Shown here: piece after piece, positions 34,610-43,738 of the stretch
Layout: every line of letters begins with the position of its first letter
Numbering within the stretch: the stretch's first letter is position 1
Assembly: GCF_036759925.1 (NCBI RefSeq)
Contig: NZ_JAPKIB010000001.1
Coordinates: 248,001 to 312,000 of the forward strand
Direction: 5' to 3'
Source: Kluyvera sp036759925
GTDB lineage: Bacteria; Pseudomonadota; Gammaproteobacteria; Enterobacterales; Enterobacteriaceae
Length of the DNA stretch: 64,000 nt
Translations under genes and position numbers: made by a program
Notes under the pieces: generated by a model
The model's database searches: none
What the model was told of the DNA's origin: nothing
The model's input: the letters and a program-made list of their open reading frames with translations, nothing else

Positions 34610-35979
34610 TGACCGTGCGTCTGACCCGCTGGCTGAATACGCTCGACAATTTCGAAGCGCGCATCGCGCAGCTGCCCGCCGTGCGTCGCTACGGTCGCCT
34701 GACCCGCGCCACCGGGCTGGTGCTGGAAGCCACCGGGCTACAGCTACCGCTTGGCGCGACCTGTATTATTGAACGCCAGCAAGGGGCAGAAATGCAGGAA
34801 GTGGAGGCCGAAGTGGTCGGCTTCAACGGTCATCGCCTGTTCTTGATGCCCCTCGAAGAGGTGGAAGGCATTCTGCCCGGCGCGCGCGTTTATGCCCGCA
34901 ATATTGCTGGTGACGGCCTGCAAAGCGGCAAACAGCTACCGCTGGGTCCAGCCCTGCTGGGCCGCGTACTCGACGGCAGTGGTAAACCGCTCGACGGCCT
35001 GCCATCTCCCGATACCACCGAAACCGGTGCGCTGATCACCGCACCGTTTAACCCCTTACAGCGCACACCGATTGAGCACGTGCTGGATACCGGCGTACGC
35101 CCCATCAACGCCCTGCTCACCGTGGGGCGCGGCCAGCGTATGGGGCTGTTTGCCGGTTCCGGCGTCGGTAAGAGCGTGCTGCTCGGCATGATGGCGCGCT
35201 ATACCCGCGCCGACGTGATTGTCGTCGGGCTTATCGGCGAACGTGGCCGTGAAGTGAAAGACTTTATCGAGAACATTCTCGGCACCGAAGGCCGCGCACG
35301 TTCGGTGGTCATTGCCGCCCCGGCGGATGTCTCTCCCCTGCTGCGTATGCAGGGTGCTGCCTACGCCACCCGCGTGGCGGAAGATTTCCGTGACCGCGGT
35401 CAGCACGTTCTGCTGATCATGGATTCCCTGACCCGCTACGCCATGGCGCAGCGTGAAATCGCATTGGCGATCGGCGAACCACCGGCCACCAAAGGCTATC
35501 CACCTTCCGTGTTTGCCAAACTGCCTGCGCTGGTCGAACGTGCGGGCAACGGCATCACCGGCGGTGGTTCAATCACTGCGTTTTATACCGTACTGACCGA
35601 AGGCGACGATCAGCAGGATCCGATTGCCGACTCCGCGCGCGCGATCCTTGATGGCCATATTGTTCTGTCGCGCCGATTGGCCGAAGCCGGGCACTATCCG
35701 GCGATTGATATTGAAGCGTCAATCAGTCGTGCGATGACCGCGCTCATCAGCGAAGAACATTACGCTCGGGTGCGCAACTTTAAGCAGCTGCTCTCGAGCT
35801 TCCAGCGTAACCGCGACCTGATTAGCGTCGGCGCGTACGCCAAGGGCAGCGATCCGATGCTCGACAGGGCGATTACGCTCTGGCCGCATCTGGAAGCATT
35901 TTTACAGCAAGGCATTCTTGAAAAAGCAGACTGGGAATCGTCAATCCAGGCCCTGGAATTGATCTTCCCATCGTCATAG
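34609..35979 (+). CDS. fliI: Flagellar export ATPase FliI
   Basis: The 456-residue hexameric ATPase resembles F1-beta. It has Walker A AGSGVGKS (182-189), the catalytic loop GERGREVKDF, and Walker B VLLIMDS. It unloads export substrates at the gate. The start overlaps the fliH stop in TGATG. Confidence 0.97.
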   Translation: MTVRLTRWLNTLDNFEARIAQLPAVRRYGRLTRATGLVLEATGLQLPLGATCIIERQQGAEMQEVEAEVVGFNGHRLFLMPLEEVEGILPGARVYARNIAGDGLQSGKQLPLGPALLGRVLDGSGKPLDGLPSPDTTETGALITAPFNPLQRTPIEHVLDTGVRPINALLTVGRGQRMGLFAGSGVGKSVLLGMMARYTRADVIVVGLIGERGREVKDFIENILGTEGRARSVVIAAPADVSPLLRMQGAAYATRVAEDFRDRGQHVLLIMDSLTRYAMAQREIALAIGEPPATKGYPPSVFAKLPALVERAGNGITGGGSITAFYTVLTEGDDQQDPIADSARAILDGHIVLSRRLAEAGHYPAIDIEASISRAMTALISEEHYARVRNFKQLLSSFQRNRDLISVGAYAKGSDPMLDRAITLWPHLEAFLQQGILEKADWESSIQALELIFPSS

Positions 35980-36000
35980 TGAAGCAAGAGGATCACCAAT

Positions 36001-36444
36001 ATGGCGCAGCACGGTGCATTAGCAACGCTGAAAGAGCTAGCAGAAACCGACGTGGACAACGCCGCCCTGGTACTGGGCGAGATGCGCCGCGGCTGCCAGC
36101 AGGCGGAAGAACAGCTCAAGATGTTGATGGACTATCAACTGGAATACCAGAACAACCTGAACAACGACATGACGCAGGGCATTGCCAGCCTGCGGTGGCA
36201 GAACTACCAGCAGTTTATCCAGACGCTGGAAAAAGCCATCGACCAGCACCGTCAGCAGTTGATTCAGTGGAATAACAAAGTGGAACAGGCACTGAACTTC
36301 TGGCGCGAGAAAAAGCAGCGTTTGCAGGCGTGGCAAACGCTCCAGGACCGTCAAGCCTCTGCCGCTCTGCTGGCGGAAAACCGCCTTGATCAGAAAAAAA
36401 TGGATGAGTTTGCCCAACGCGCAACCTTGAGGAAACCCGAATGA
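36001..36444 (+). CDS. fliJ: Flagellar export chaperone FliJ
   Basis: The 147-residue protein is a Gln/Glu/Lys-rich antiparallel coiled coil that sits in the FliI ring like the gamma subunit of F1 and recycles empty chaperones. It keeps MAQHGALATLKELAE and the helical ARG-rich end. It overlaps fliK by four bases. Confidence 0.95.
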   Translation: MAQHGALATLKELAETDVDNAALVLGEMRRGCQQAEEQLKMLMDYQLEYQNNLNNDMTQGIASLRWQNYQQFIQTLEKAIDQHRQQLIQWNNKVEQALNFWREKKQRLQAWQTLQDRQASAALLAENRLDQKKMDEFAQRATLRKPE

Positions 36445-37634
36445 TTACTCTGCCTAACCTTGCTGTCAGCGATGCAAACCTTGCAGGCGCGGACGCGACG
36501 GCGAAAACCCCGGGGTCTCCCGAGGATTTTCTGGCGCTGCTGGCAGGCGCATTGACCCAAACTGCCGACCCAAACGGCGCGAAAACCGCGCTGTTGGCCG
36601 ACGGCGATGCAAAAGACCTGCGCGATATCAACGTTCAGGGGCAGTCGCTGACCAAATGGCTGGTGCAGCAGGAAGCCACCCAGGCTAACGCCAGCGCGGA
36701 GATCGACGGTGACCTCACGACCTCGAGTGACGCTCAGGCCTTGTTAAGCTCACTGGCGGCACATCTAAAAAGTGAACTCACCACCGGTAAAGCGGACGCC
36801 AAAAGCGACGACGACGCCACGACGAGCACACTCAGCGACGACGATCTTAAAAGTCTCAGTGCGTTAATGGCGATGCTGCCGGTTACCCCGCAGGTTCAAC
36901 AGGCGACAACCGCCACTGCGCCAGTGCAGGATAACGACACCCTCGGTTCACTGACCACCACACTCAACCGCGGTGGCGCGAAATCGCCGGGCTTTACGGA
37001 TGTTAAAGGCACGACGACCACGCAAACGGGCGTTGATGCCCGCACGCTGCCCGCTGATTCCGCTTTTGTGATCCCAACGCAGAAAGCCGAATCCGAAAGC
37101 GTCTCGAGCCCAACGGCCGCCACCGCCGCGCTGGCACCGGTTGCCAACCAGAACCACGCGGCACCGGTCCTTCCGGCTGCGGCAACGGCAAACGTCCGCG
37201 CCCAGCTAGGCACCTCGGACTGGCAGCAGAATGTCAGCCAGCACATCACGCTGTTTACCCGCTCAGGCCAACAGACCGCTGAACTGCGTCTGCATCCGGA
37301 ATCGCTCGGTCAGGTTCACATTACGCTGAAGGTGGAAGACAACCTGGCGCAAATCCAGATGGCCTCGCCGCACAGCCACGTTCGCGCCGCGCTGGAAGCC
37401 GCGCTGCCGGTGCTGCGCACGCAGCTTGAGGAGAACGGCATCCAGTTGGGACAGAGCAATATCAGCAGCGATGGCTTTGCCGGGCAGCAGCAACAGCCTT
37501 CGTCTCAACAGTCGTTTGCCGCACGTCGCGACGCTGATGGCCGCGAAAATCAGGATGACAATGAGCTTCTTGCCGTCCCTGCCGCCCTGCAATCCGCCGC
37601 TCGCGGAGACAATGCGGTAGACATCTTTGCTTAA
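36441..37634 (+). CDS. fliK: Hook-length control protein FliK
   Basis: The 397-residue protein has a disordered Ala/Thr/Asp-rich ruler portion (about 1-250) and a C-terminal Flg_hook domain (about 265-350; LRLHPESLGQVHITLKV) that switches FlhB specificity. Length is slightly above E. coli FliK (375), and ruler length is expected to track hook length. Confidence 0.95.
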   Translation: MITLPNLAVSDANLAGADATAKTPGSPEDFLALLAGALTQTADPNGAKTALLADGDAKDLRDINVQGQSLTKWLVQQEATQANASAEIDGDLTTSSDAQALLSSLAAHLKSELTTGKADAKSDDDATTSTLSDDDLKSLSALMAMLPVTPQVQQATTATAPVQDNDTLGSLTTTLNRGGAKSPGFTDVKGTTTTQTGVDARTLPADSAFVIPTQKAESESVSSPTAATAALAPVANQNHAAPVLPAAATANVRAQLGTSDWQQNVSQHITLFTRSGQQTAELRLHPESLGQVHITLKVEDNLAQIQMASPHSHVRAALEAALPVLRTQLEENGIQLGQSNISSDGFAGQQQQPSSQQSFAARRDADGRENQDDNELLAVPAALQSAARGDNAVDIFA

Positions 37635-37738
37635 ACGCCCGAGGTAACACGATTATTCCCGTCTTTTCCACGCTTTGACCCGCGCGGGAGGCGGGATAAT
37701 CATCGGATAAGCAGTAGTAAAAAGGAAGACCGCATCAG

Positions 37739-38206
37739 ATGACTGACACCGCTATCAATAAAAAGAGCAAACGCTCCCTCTGGATCCCCCTGCTGGTGCT
37801 GGTAACGCTCGCCGCCTGCGCCACTGCAGGCTACAGCTACTGGCGTTTCAGCGCTAAAGCGGCACCTGCCGCGCCAAAAGAAGCGCCGCCGCCTGCTGCA
37901 CCGGTCTTCTTCCCGCTGGATACCTTTACCGTCAATCTCGGTGATGCCGACCGCGTGCTGTACGTCGGCGTGACGCTGCGCATGAAGACCGAAGCCGATC
38001 GTGCCCGTCTGAATGACTACCTGCCGGAAGTCCGTAGTCGCATGCTCCTGCTGCTCTCGCGCCAGGATGCAACGAAACTGGCGACGGATGATGGAAAAAA
38101 ACAGCTCGCCGCCGCGATTAAAGAGACGCTGAGCGCGCCGTTGATTGCCGGTCAGCCGAAACAGGATGTGACTGACGTGCTGTATACAGCCTTTATTTTG
38201 CGATAG
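37739..38206 (+). CDS. fliL: Flagellar basal body protein FliL
   Basis: The 155-residue protein has one N-terminal helix (about 15-37) and a periplasmic stomatin-like domain that rings the stator units. It opens fliLMNOPQR, 104 bases after fliK, where a class 2 promoter is expected. A long imperfect inverted repeat (GATTATTCCCG with CGGGATAATC) lies in that gap. Confidence 0.95.
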   Translation: MTDTAINKKSKRSLWIPLLVLVTLAACATAGYSYWRFSAKAAPAAPKEAPPPAAPVFFPLDTFTVNLGDADRVLYVGVTLRMKTEADRARLNDYLPEVRSRMLLLLSRQDATKLATDDGKKQLAAAIKETLSAPLIAGQPKQDVTDVLYTAFILR

Positions 38207-38210
38207 CACC

Positions 38211-39215
38211 ATGGGCGATAGCATTCTTTCTCAGGCCGAAATTGACGCGCTGTTGAACGGCGACAGCGACAATCCTAACGAACCGCAGGTACGCGCGACG
38301 AGCGAAGATGACATTCGCCCCTATGATCCCAATACCCAGCGCCGCGTTGTTCGCGAACGTCTGCAGGCGCTGGAGATCATCAACGAGCGCTTTGCCCGCC
38401 ATTTCCGTATGGGGTTGTTTAACCTGCTGCGCCGCAGCCCGGATATCACCGTGGGGGCGATTCGTATTCAGCCCTACCACGAGTTTGCCCGCAACCTGCC
38501 GGTGCCGACCAACCTTAACCTGATCCATCTGAAACCGCTGCGCGGCACGGGTCTGGTGGTCTTCTCACCTAGCCTGGTGTTTATCGCCGTGGATAACCTG
38601 TTCGGCGGCGATGGGCGTTTCCCGACCAAAGTGGAAGGTCGTGAGTTCACCCATACCGAGCAGCGGGTCATCAACCGCATGCTGAAGCTGGCGCTGGAAG
38701 GCTATAGCGACGCGTGGAAAGCGATTAACCCACTGGAAGTGGAGTACGTGCGCTCGGAGATGCAGGTGAAGTTCACCAACATCACCACCTCGCCGAACGA
38801 CATTGTGGTGAATACCCCGTTCCACGTAGAGATAGGTAACCTGACCGGCGAGTTTAATATCTGCCTGCCGTTCAGCATGATCGAGCCGCTGCGCGAACTG
38901 TTGGTTAACCCGCCGCTGGAGAACTCACGTCATGAAGATCAGAACTGGCGCGAAAATCTGGTGCGTCAGGTGCAGCACTCCGAGCTGGAACTGGTCGCGA
39001 ACTTCGCCGATATCTCGCTGCGACTGTCACAGATACTCAAACTCCAACCCGGTGATGTGCTGCCGATAGAAAAGCCCGATCGCATTATTGCGCACGTCGA
39101 TGGCGTGCCGGTGTTAACCAGCCAGTACGGTACGGTTAACGGACAATATGCGCTGCGCGTAGAACATTTGATCAACCCGATTTTGAATTCGCTGAACGAG
39201 GAACAGCCCAAATGA
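38211..39215 (+). CDS. fliM: Motor switch protein FliM
   Basis: The 334-residue C-ring protein begins with the CheY-P-binding segment LSQAEIDALLNG, followed by a CheC-like middle (about 45-230) and a FliN-like SpoA domain (about 250-325). It sets rotation direction. It overlaps fliN by four bases. Confidence 0.97.
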   Translation: MGDSILSQAEIDALLNGDSDNPNEPQVRATSEDDIRPYDPNTQRRVVRERLQALEIINERFARHFRMGLFNLLRRSPDITVGAIRIQPYHEFARNLPVPTNLNLIHLKPLRGTGLVVFSPSLVFIAVDNLFGGDGRFPTKVEGREFTHTEQRVINRMLKLALEGYSDAWKAINPLEVEYVRSEMQVKFTNITTSPNDIVVNTPFHVEIGNLTGEFNICLPFSMIEPLRELLVNPPLENSRHEDQNWRENLVRQVQHSELELVANFADISLRLSQILKLQPGDVLPIEKPDRIIAHVDGVPVLTSQYGTVNGQYALRVEHLINPILNSLNEEQPK

Positions 39216-39625
39216 GTGATATGAATACTCCACCCGATGACAACAGCGGATCCGTGGACGATCTGTGGGCTGACGCGCTGAACGAACAGAAAACCACCAG
39301 CAGCAAAAGTGCTGCCGATGCGGTATTCCAGCAACTGGGCGGCGGCGACGTCAGCGGCACCCTGCAGGATATCGATCTGATCATGGATATTCCGGTCAAG
39401 CTGACCGTTGAACTGGGTCGTACCCGGATGACCATCAAAGAGCTGCTGCGTCTGACGCAGGGTTCCGTGGTGGCGCTGGACGGCCTGGCCGGTGAACCGC
39501 TGGACATCCTGATCAACGGCTACCTGATTGCCCAGGGCGAAGTGGTGGTGGTGGCGGATAAGTACGGCGTGCGCATCACCGACATCATTACGCCGTCAGA
39601 ACGTATGCGTCGTCTGAGCCGTTAA
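39212..39625 (+). CDS. fliN: Motor switch protein FliN
   Basis: The 137-residue protein has an acidic flexible N-terminus and a SpoA domain (about 55-135; DIPVKLTVELGRTRM) almost identical to E. coli. It forms the lower C ring and binds FliH. Confidence 0.97.
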   Translation: MSDMNTPPDDNSGSVDDLWADALNEQKTTSSKSAADAVFQQLGGGDVSGTLQDIDLIMDIPVKLTVELGRTRMTIKELLRLTQGSVVALDGLAGEPLDILINGYLIAQGEVVVVADKYGVRITDIITPSERMRRLSR

Positions 39626-39626
39626 G

Positions 39627-40082
39627 ATGAGTACAAACCACGCTGCACCACCTGCCCCTACTGCTCACGCCGCCGCACCGTCAAACCACGGTGCGGCGGC
39701 TGCACCGGCCACTACGCCGGTCACCGTTGCCCATGTCAATGAACCCATGACCTCACCGCTGATTCAGGTGAGCGGCGCACTACTGGGCATTATTGTCTTA
39801 ATTCTGGCCGCCGCGTGGGTGGTCAAACGTGTGATGCCCGGTGCCATGAGAAATCAGGCGGCTAGCGGGCTGAAAGTGAGCGCCAGCGCTTCGCTTGGCA
39901 CGCGCGAACGCGTGGTGATTGTTAACGTCGACGACGCACGTCTGGTGCTTGGCGTCACCGCTCAACAGGTCACGCTGCTGCATAAGCTGCCTCCCGCGCC
40001 GACCGATAGCCAGCCGCAGGCCGCTACACCTGAGTTTGCCTCACTGATGAAAAATATGCTTAAGCGTCCCGGGAGATCCTGA
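39627..40082 (+). CDS. fliO: Flagellar export protein FliO
   Basis: The 151-residue protein is longer than E. coli FliO (121) because of an Ala/Pro/His-rich N-terminus. One helix lies at about 42-66, followed by a conserved cytoplasmic part (LGTRERVVIVNVDDARLVLGV). It stabilises FliP during gate assembly. It overlaps fliP by one base. Confidence 0.92.
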   Translation: MSTNHAAPPAPTAHAAAPSNHGAAAAPATTPVTVAHVNEPMTSPLIQVSGALLGIIVLILAAAWVVKRVMPGAMRNQAASGLKVSASASLGTRERVVIVNVDDARLVLGVTAQQVTLLHKLPPAPTDSQPQAATPEFASLMKNMLKRPGRS

Positions 40083-40819
40083 TGCGTCGTGTTTATTCCC
40101 TTGCGCTGAGCGGGCTGTTGCTGCTTTCGCCTTCTGCTTTTGCCGAACTTCCCGGCCTTATCAGCCAACCGCTGGCGAACGGTGGGCAGAGCTGGTCGCT
40201 GCCGGTGCAGACGCTGGTATTTATTACCTCGCTGACCTTTATCCCGGCGATTTTGCTGATGATGACCAGCTTCACCCGCATCATCATCGTCTTCGGCCTG
40301 CTGCGCAGTGCCCTCGGCACGCCGTCCGCGCCGCCTAACCAGGTGCTGCTGGGGCTGGCGCTGTTCCTTACCTTTTTCATCATGTCGCCGGTCATCGACA
40401 AGGTTTACACCGACGCCTATCAGCCGTTCAGCGAAGACAAAATCACGATGCAGGACGCGCTGGAAAAAGGGGCGCAGCCGCTGCGTGAATTTATGCTGCG
40501 TCAGACGCGCGAAGCCGACCTGGCGCTGTTTGCTCGTCTTGCCAACAGCCAGCCGATGCAGGGGCCAGAAGCGGTGCCAATGCGCATCCTGCTCCCGGCT
40601 TACGTCACCAGCGAGCTGAAAACCGCCTTCCAGATTGGCTTCACCATTTTTATTCCGTTCCTGATTATCGACCTGGTGATCGCCAGCGTGCTGATGGCGC
40701 TGGGGATGATGATGGTGCCCCCCGCCACTATCGCGTTGCCGTTTAAGCTGATGCTGTTTGTGCTGGTTGACGGCTGGCAGCTGCTGGTCGGTTCGCTGGC
40801 GCAGAGTTTTTACAGTTAA
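40082..40819 (+). CDS. fliP: Export gate protein FliP
   Basis: The 245-residue protein has a cleavable signal (about 1-21, ending FA) and four helices, with the conserved PALLMMTSFTRII-type segment here as PAILLMMTSFTRII. Five copies form the core of the export gate with FliQ and FliR. Confidence 0.97.
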   Translation: MRRVYSLALSGLLLLSPSAFAELPGLISQPLANGGQSWSLPVQTLVFITSLTFIPAILLMMTSFTRIIIVFGLLRSALGTPSAPPNQVLLGLALFLTFFIMSPVIDKVYTDAYQPFSEDKITMQDALEKGAQPLREFMLRQTREADLALFARLANSQPMQGPEAVPMRILLPAYVTSELKTAFQIGFTIFIPFLIIDLVIASVLMALGMMMVPPATIALPFKLMLFVLVDGWQLLVGSLAQSFYS

Positions 40820-40828
40820 GGAGTACCC

Positions 40829-41098
40829 ATGACCCCTGAATCCGTCATGATGATGGGCACCGAAGCGATGAAGGTTGCACTGGCGCTAGCCGCCCCGCTG
40901 CTGCTGGTCTCGCTGGTCACCGGCCTGATTATCAGTATTCTGCAGGCGGCGACGCAGATTAACGAAATGACGCTGTCGTTCATTCCCAAAATCATCGCCG
41001 TGTTTATCGCGATCATCGTCGCCGGGCCGTGGATGCTTAATCTGCTGCTGGACTACGTGCGCACGCTGTTCAGCAACCTGCCTTACATCATCGGCTAA
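40829..41098 (+). CDS. fliQ: Export gate protein FliQ
   Basis: The 89-residue protein is two helices and a loop, starting MTPESVMMMGTEAMKVAL as in E. coli. It wraps the FliP-FliR core. Confidence 0.97.
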   Translation: MTPESVMMMGTEAMKVALALAAPLLLVSLVTGLIISILQAATQINEMTLSFIPKIIAVFIAIIVAGPWMLNLLLDYVRTLFSNLPYIIG

Positions 41099-41103
41099 GC
41101 GCG

Positions 41104-41898
41104 ATGTTCAATGTTACCAGCGACCAGTGGCTCTCCTGGCTCAGCCTCTATTTCTGGCCGCTGCTGCGCGTGCTGGCGCTGGTCACCACCGCGCCGATTT
41201 TGAGCGAACGTACGGTACCCAAACGCGTCAAGCTGGGGCTCGGGATCATCATTACCTTCGTTATCGCCCCTTCTTTGCCGGTAGTGGAAGTGCCTATTTT
41301 CTCGGCAGCCGCGCTCTGGCTGGCGCTACAGCAGATTCTTATCGGTATTGCGCTTGGCTTTACCATGCAGTTTGCTTTTGCCGCGATACGCTACTGCGGT
41401 GAAATTATCGGCCTGCAGATGGGGCTGTCGTTCGCCACCTTTGTCGACCCTGGCAGCAACCTCAACATGCCGATACTGGCGCGTATTATGGATATGCTCG
41501 CCCTGCTGCTGTTTTTGGTGTTTAACGGTCATTTGTGGCTGATTTCGCTGCTGGTCGACACCTTCCATACCCTGCCTATCGGCGGCGAGCCCATCAACAG
41601 CAACGCGTTTCTGGCGCTGACCCGCGCGGGGGGGATGATCTTCCTCAACGGCCTGATGCTGGCGCTGCCGATCATCACCCTGCTGTTGACGGTTAACCTG
41701 GCGCTGGGGATGCTCAACCGTATGACGCCGCAGCTGTCGGTCTTCGTTATCGGTTTTCCGATTACGCTCACCGTCGGTATTTTGTTGATGGCTGCATTAA
41801 TGCCGCTTATCGCCCCGTTTTGCGAACATTTATTTAGCGAATTATTTGATCTATTAGCAGATATTATCAGTGAATTACCACGCATAAATTCTCCATAA
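41104..41898 (+). CDS. fliR: Export gate protein FliR
   Basis: The 264-residue protein has about six helices and the conserved GLQMGLSFATFVDP. It completes the FliPQR gate and ends the operon. Confidence 0.96.
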   Translation: MFNVTSDQWLSWLSLYFWPLLRVLALVTTAPILSERTVPKRVKLGLGIIITFVIAPSLPVVEVPIFSAAALWLALQQILIGIALGFTMQFAFAAIRYCGEIIGLQMGLSFATFVDPGSNLNMPILARIMDMLALLLFLVFNGHLWLISLLVDTFHTLPIGGEPINSNAFLALTRAGGMIFLNGLMLALPIITLLLTVNLALGMLNRMTPQLSVFVIGFPITLTVGILLMAALMPLIAPFCEHLFSELFDLLADIISELPRINSP

Positions 41899-41915
41899 TT
41901 CCTTCCTGGATATTA

Positions 41916-41929
41916 TGAGGAAATTCCTA
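41916..41929 (+). promoter_or_regulatory. Candidate RcsAB box upstream of rcsA
   Basis: TGAGGAAATTCCTA matches 11 of 14 positions of TAAGAATATTCCTA. It lies about 250 bases before the rcsA start, in keeping with rcsA autoactivation through a distant RcsAB site and a long leader. Confidence 0.6.
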
Positions 41930-42177
41930 AAATAAAACCGAAAAAACATCTACCAGCATATCGCTGGCGCGGGTTATTTGTTTTTAGGTCTTTCACATAA
42001 CATAACATTTACTTTACTTTGAGATGATTCCTGGCAAATTATACGTAACTTTACGGGATAGTTGATGCCGCCTGTTCGTCTTCATCCTCTTGTTTTTTAT
42101 TTTCACCAGGTTCGTTGCGGCGATGAAGTTCGAGGGCACTGGGTTAATTATCGTTACGCATTGAGTGAGGGTATGCC

Positions 42178-42801
42178 ATGTCAACGATTATTATGGATCT
42201 ATGCAGTTATACGCGGCTAGGGTTAACCGGATACCTGGCCAGTCGTGGGGTAAAAAAACGTGATATTGACAATGTAGATAACGTAAACGGGCTCGCGGAG
42301 ATCTGCGCTGCTCGAGGCCCAGCTGTCGTGTTTATTAATGAGGACTGCTTCATTCATGATGTGCAGAGTAGCCTGCATATTAAGCAGATCATTAATCAAC
42401 ACCCCAGCACGTTATTCATTGTTTTTATGGCGATTGCCAATATTCATTTTGACGAATATCTGATGGTGCGCAGTAATCTGCTAATTAGTTCTAAATCAAT
42501 AAAACCCGAAACGCTCGATAGCATTCTGGGGAATTATCTGAAAAAAGAAACGGCAGAAGTAAAGCAAACTAATATCTCCACCCTGTCATTAAGCCGAACG
42601 GAATCCAGCATGTTGAAAATGTGGATGTCAGGCCAGGGAACGATACAAATCTCCGATCAGATGAATATTAAAGCCAAAACCGTATCGTCACATAAGGGTA
42701 ATATCAAAAAGAAAATAAAAACGCATAACAAGCAAGTTATCTATCATGTTGTCCGTCTGGCGGAGAATGTCACCTCCGGTATTTACGTCAATATGCGTTA
42801 G
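42178..42801 (+). CDS. rcsA: Capsule regulator RcsA
   Basis: The 207-residue protein is an auxiliary partner of RcsB, binding RcsAB boxes to activate capsule synthesis and repress flhDC. The C-terminal LuxR HTH (about 137-200; LSRTESSMLKMWMSG) is clear, while the N-terminal domain lacks a phospho-acceptor pattern, as in the family. Lon normally degrades it. Its AT-rich leader and its position next to dsrA match E. coli, where DsrA lifts H-NS silencing of rcsA. Confidence 0.96.
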   Translation: MSTIIMDLCSYTRLGLTGYLASRGVKKRDIDNVDNVNGLAEICAARGPAVVFINEDCFIHDVQSSLHIKQIINQHPSTLFIVFMAIANIHFDEYLMVRSNLLISSKSIKPETLDSILGNYLKKETAEVKQTNISTLSLSRTESSMLKMWMSGQGTIQISDQMNIKAKTVSSHKGNIKKKIKTHNKQVIYHVVRLAENVTSGIYVNMR

Positions 42802-42851
42802 GACAACAACAGCAGGGAAACTGGCGGTATCGCTACCGCCAGATGATTCAA

Positions 42852-43040
42852 TTACGCTTCGCTCTCAACGAAAATACCATCAGGATGCCCCGACTCGTTG
42901 AAGAACCAGATCCCCAGCGGATAATCCTCCAGCGACACCAGATACATCGTTCCTTCATTGAATTGCTCGATTGCCAGCACGACACCGGAGCGACGCGGCC
43001 CCCCATCTGTCTTGACCGTCACACGATCGTTAACTTGCAT
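42852..43040 (-). CDS. dsrB: DsrB family protein
   Basis: The ATG at 43040 is used because CAGGAG lies nine bases upstream; the upstream ATG at 43049 directly abuts the site. The 62-residue product keeps VNDRVTVKTDGGPRR and YPLGIWFFNE. The function is unknown; E. coli dsrB is RpoS-dependent. Confidence 0.92.
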   Translation of the reverse strand: MQVNDRVTVKTDGGPRRSGVVLAIEQFNEGTMYLVSLEDYPLGIWFFNESGHPDGIFVESEA

Positions 43041-43213
43041 AAACGTCATCTCCTGAGTGGTTTAGCCCAGTTTAGAACAAAATGACCGCGCTGACAGCGC
43101 CCCGCTGCATAAGTGCTTAATTCTCATTCACATTGACCGAATTGCTCATTTTTTGAGCAATTACATTCATTAGATGTATACTTATACAGGGACGGCAATA
43201 AAGGGTGTCTGTG

Positions 43214-43420
43214 ATGAAGATGGCGATTGACCCCCGAGGGGTAAACGTTGATGCGCTGCTGGCAGCGATTAACGAAATCAGCGAAAGCGAAATCCACCGC
43301 GCGACTGAGGACCCACATCACGTGAGCGTCGACGGCCGCGAATACCATACCTGGCGCGATCTGGCGGAAGCCTTTGAGCTGGATATCCACGATTTCAGCG
43401 TCACGGAAGTGACGCGCTAG
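43214..43420 (+). CDS. yodD: YodD family peroxide/acid resistance protein
   Basis: The ATG at 43214 follows AAAGGG by eight bases; 68 residues result. DALLAAINEISESE and HHVSVDGREYHTWRDLAEAF are the conserved core. E. coli yodD is induced by stress and linked to peroxide and acid resistance. It is convergent with dsrA. Confidence 0.88.
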   Translation: MKMAIDPRGVNVDALLAAINEISESEIHRATEDPHHVSVDGREYHTWRDLAEAFELDIHDFSVTEVTR

Positions 43421-43425
43421 GCGGG

Positions 43426-43516
43426 AAAAAAAATCCCGACACGCAAGCGTCGGGATCAACCTTGCCGAAGCAAGAAGCATTGAAATATTCGTTACATCAG
43501 GAAACCTGACGTGGGT
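43426..43516 (-). ncRNA. dsrA: DsrA small RNA
   Basis: Read on the minus strand, GTTTCCTGATGTAACGAAT and GCTTCTTGCTTCGGCAAG correspond to the first two stem-loop regions of E. coli DsrA, and the third is an intrinsic terminator (ATCCCGAC/GTCGGGAT then eight T). DsrA acts with Hfq to open rpoS translation and block hns. Upstream, TTGTCA and TAATGT at 17-base spacing form a plausible promoter (43520-43548). Confidence 0.92.
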
Positions 43517-43738
43517 GAAACATTATCGTCGTTTATGTTGAATGACAAGAATTATTCACCTAAGAAATTAATATGACAGCGTAGTCATGCTTACGTAGAC
43601 GCTTCGCTAACATAATGATAAATCAGGAAGATGACGTTTTAATTTTCAGACAACCGCCAGCCTTGCTTTAAGATTAATCTCATTTCAGCGTTTTTCCATA
43701 AACTAAACTTATGTTTCGCGCCGTGATTAATCACCCTG

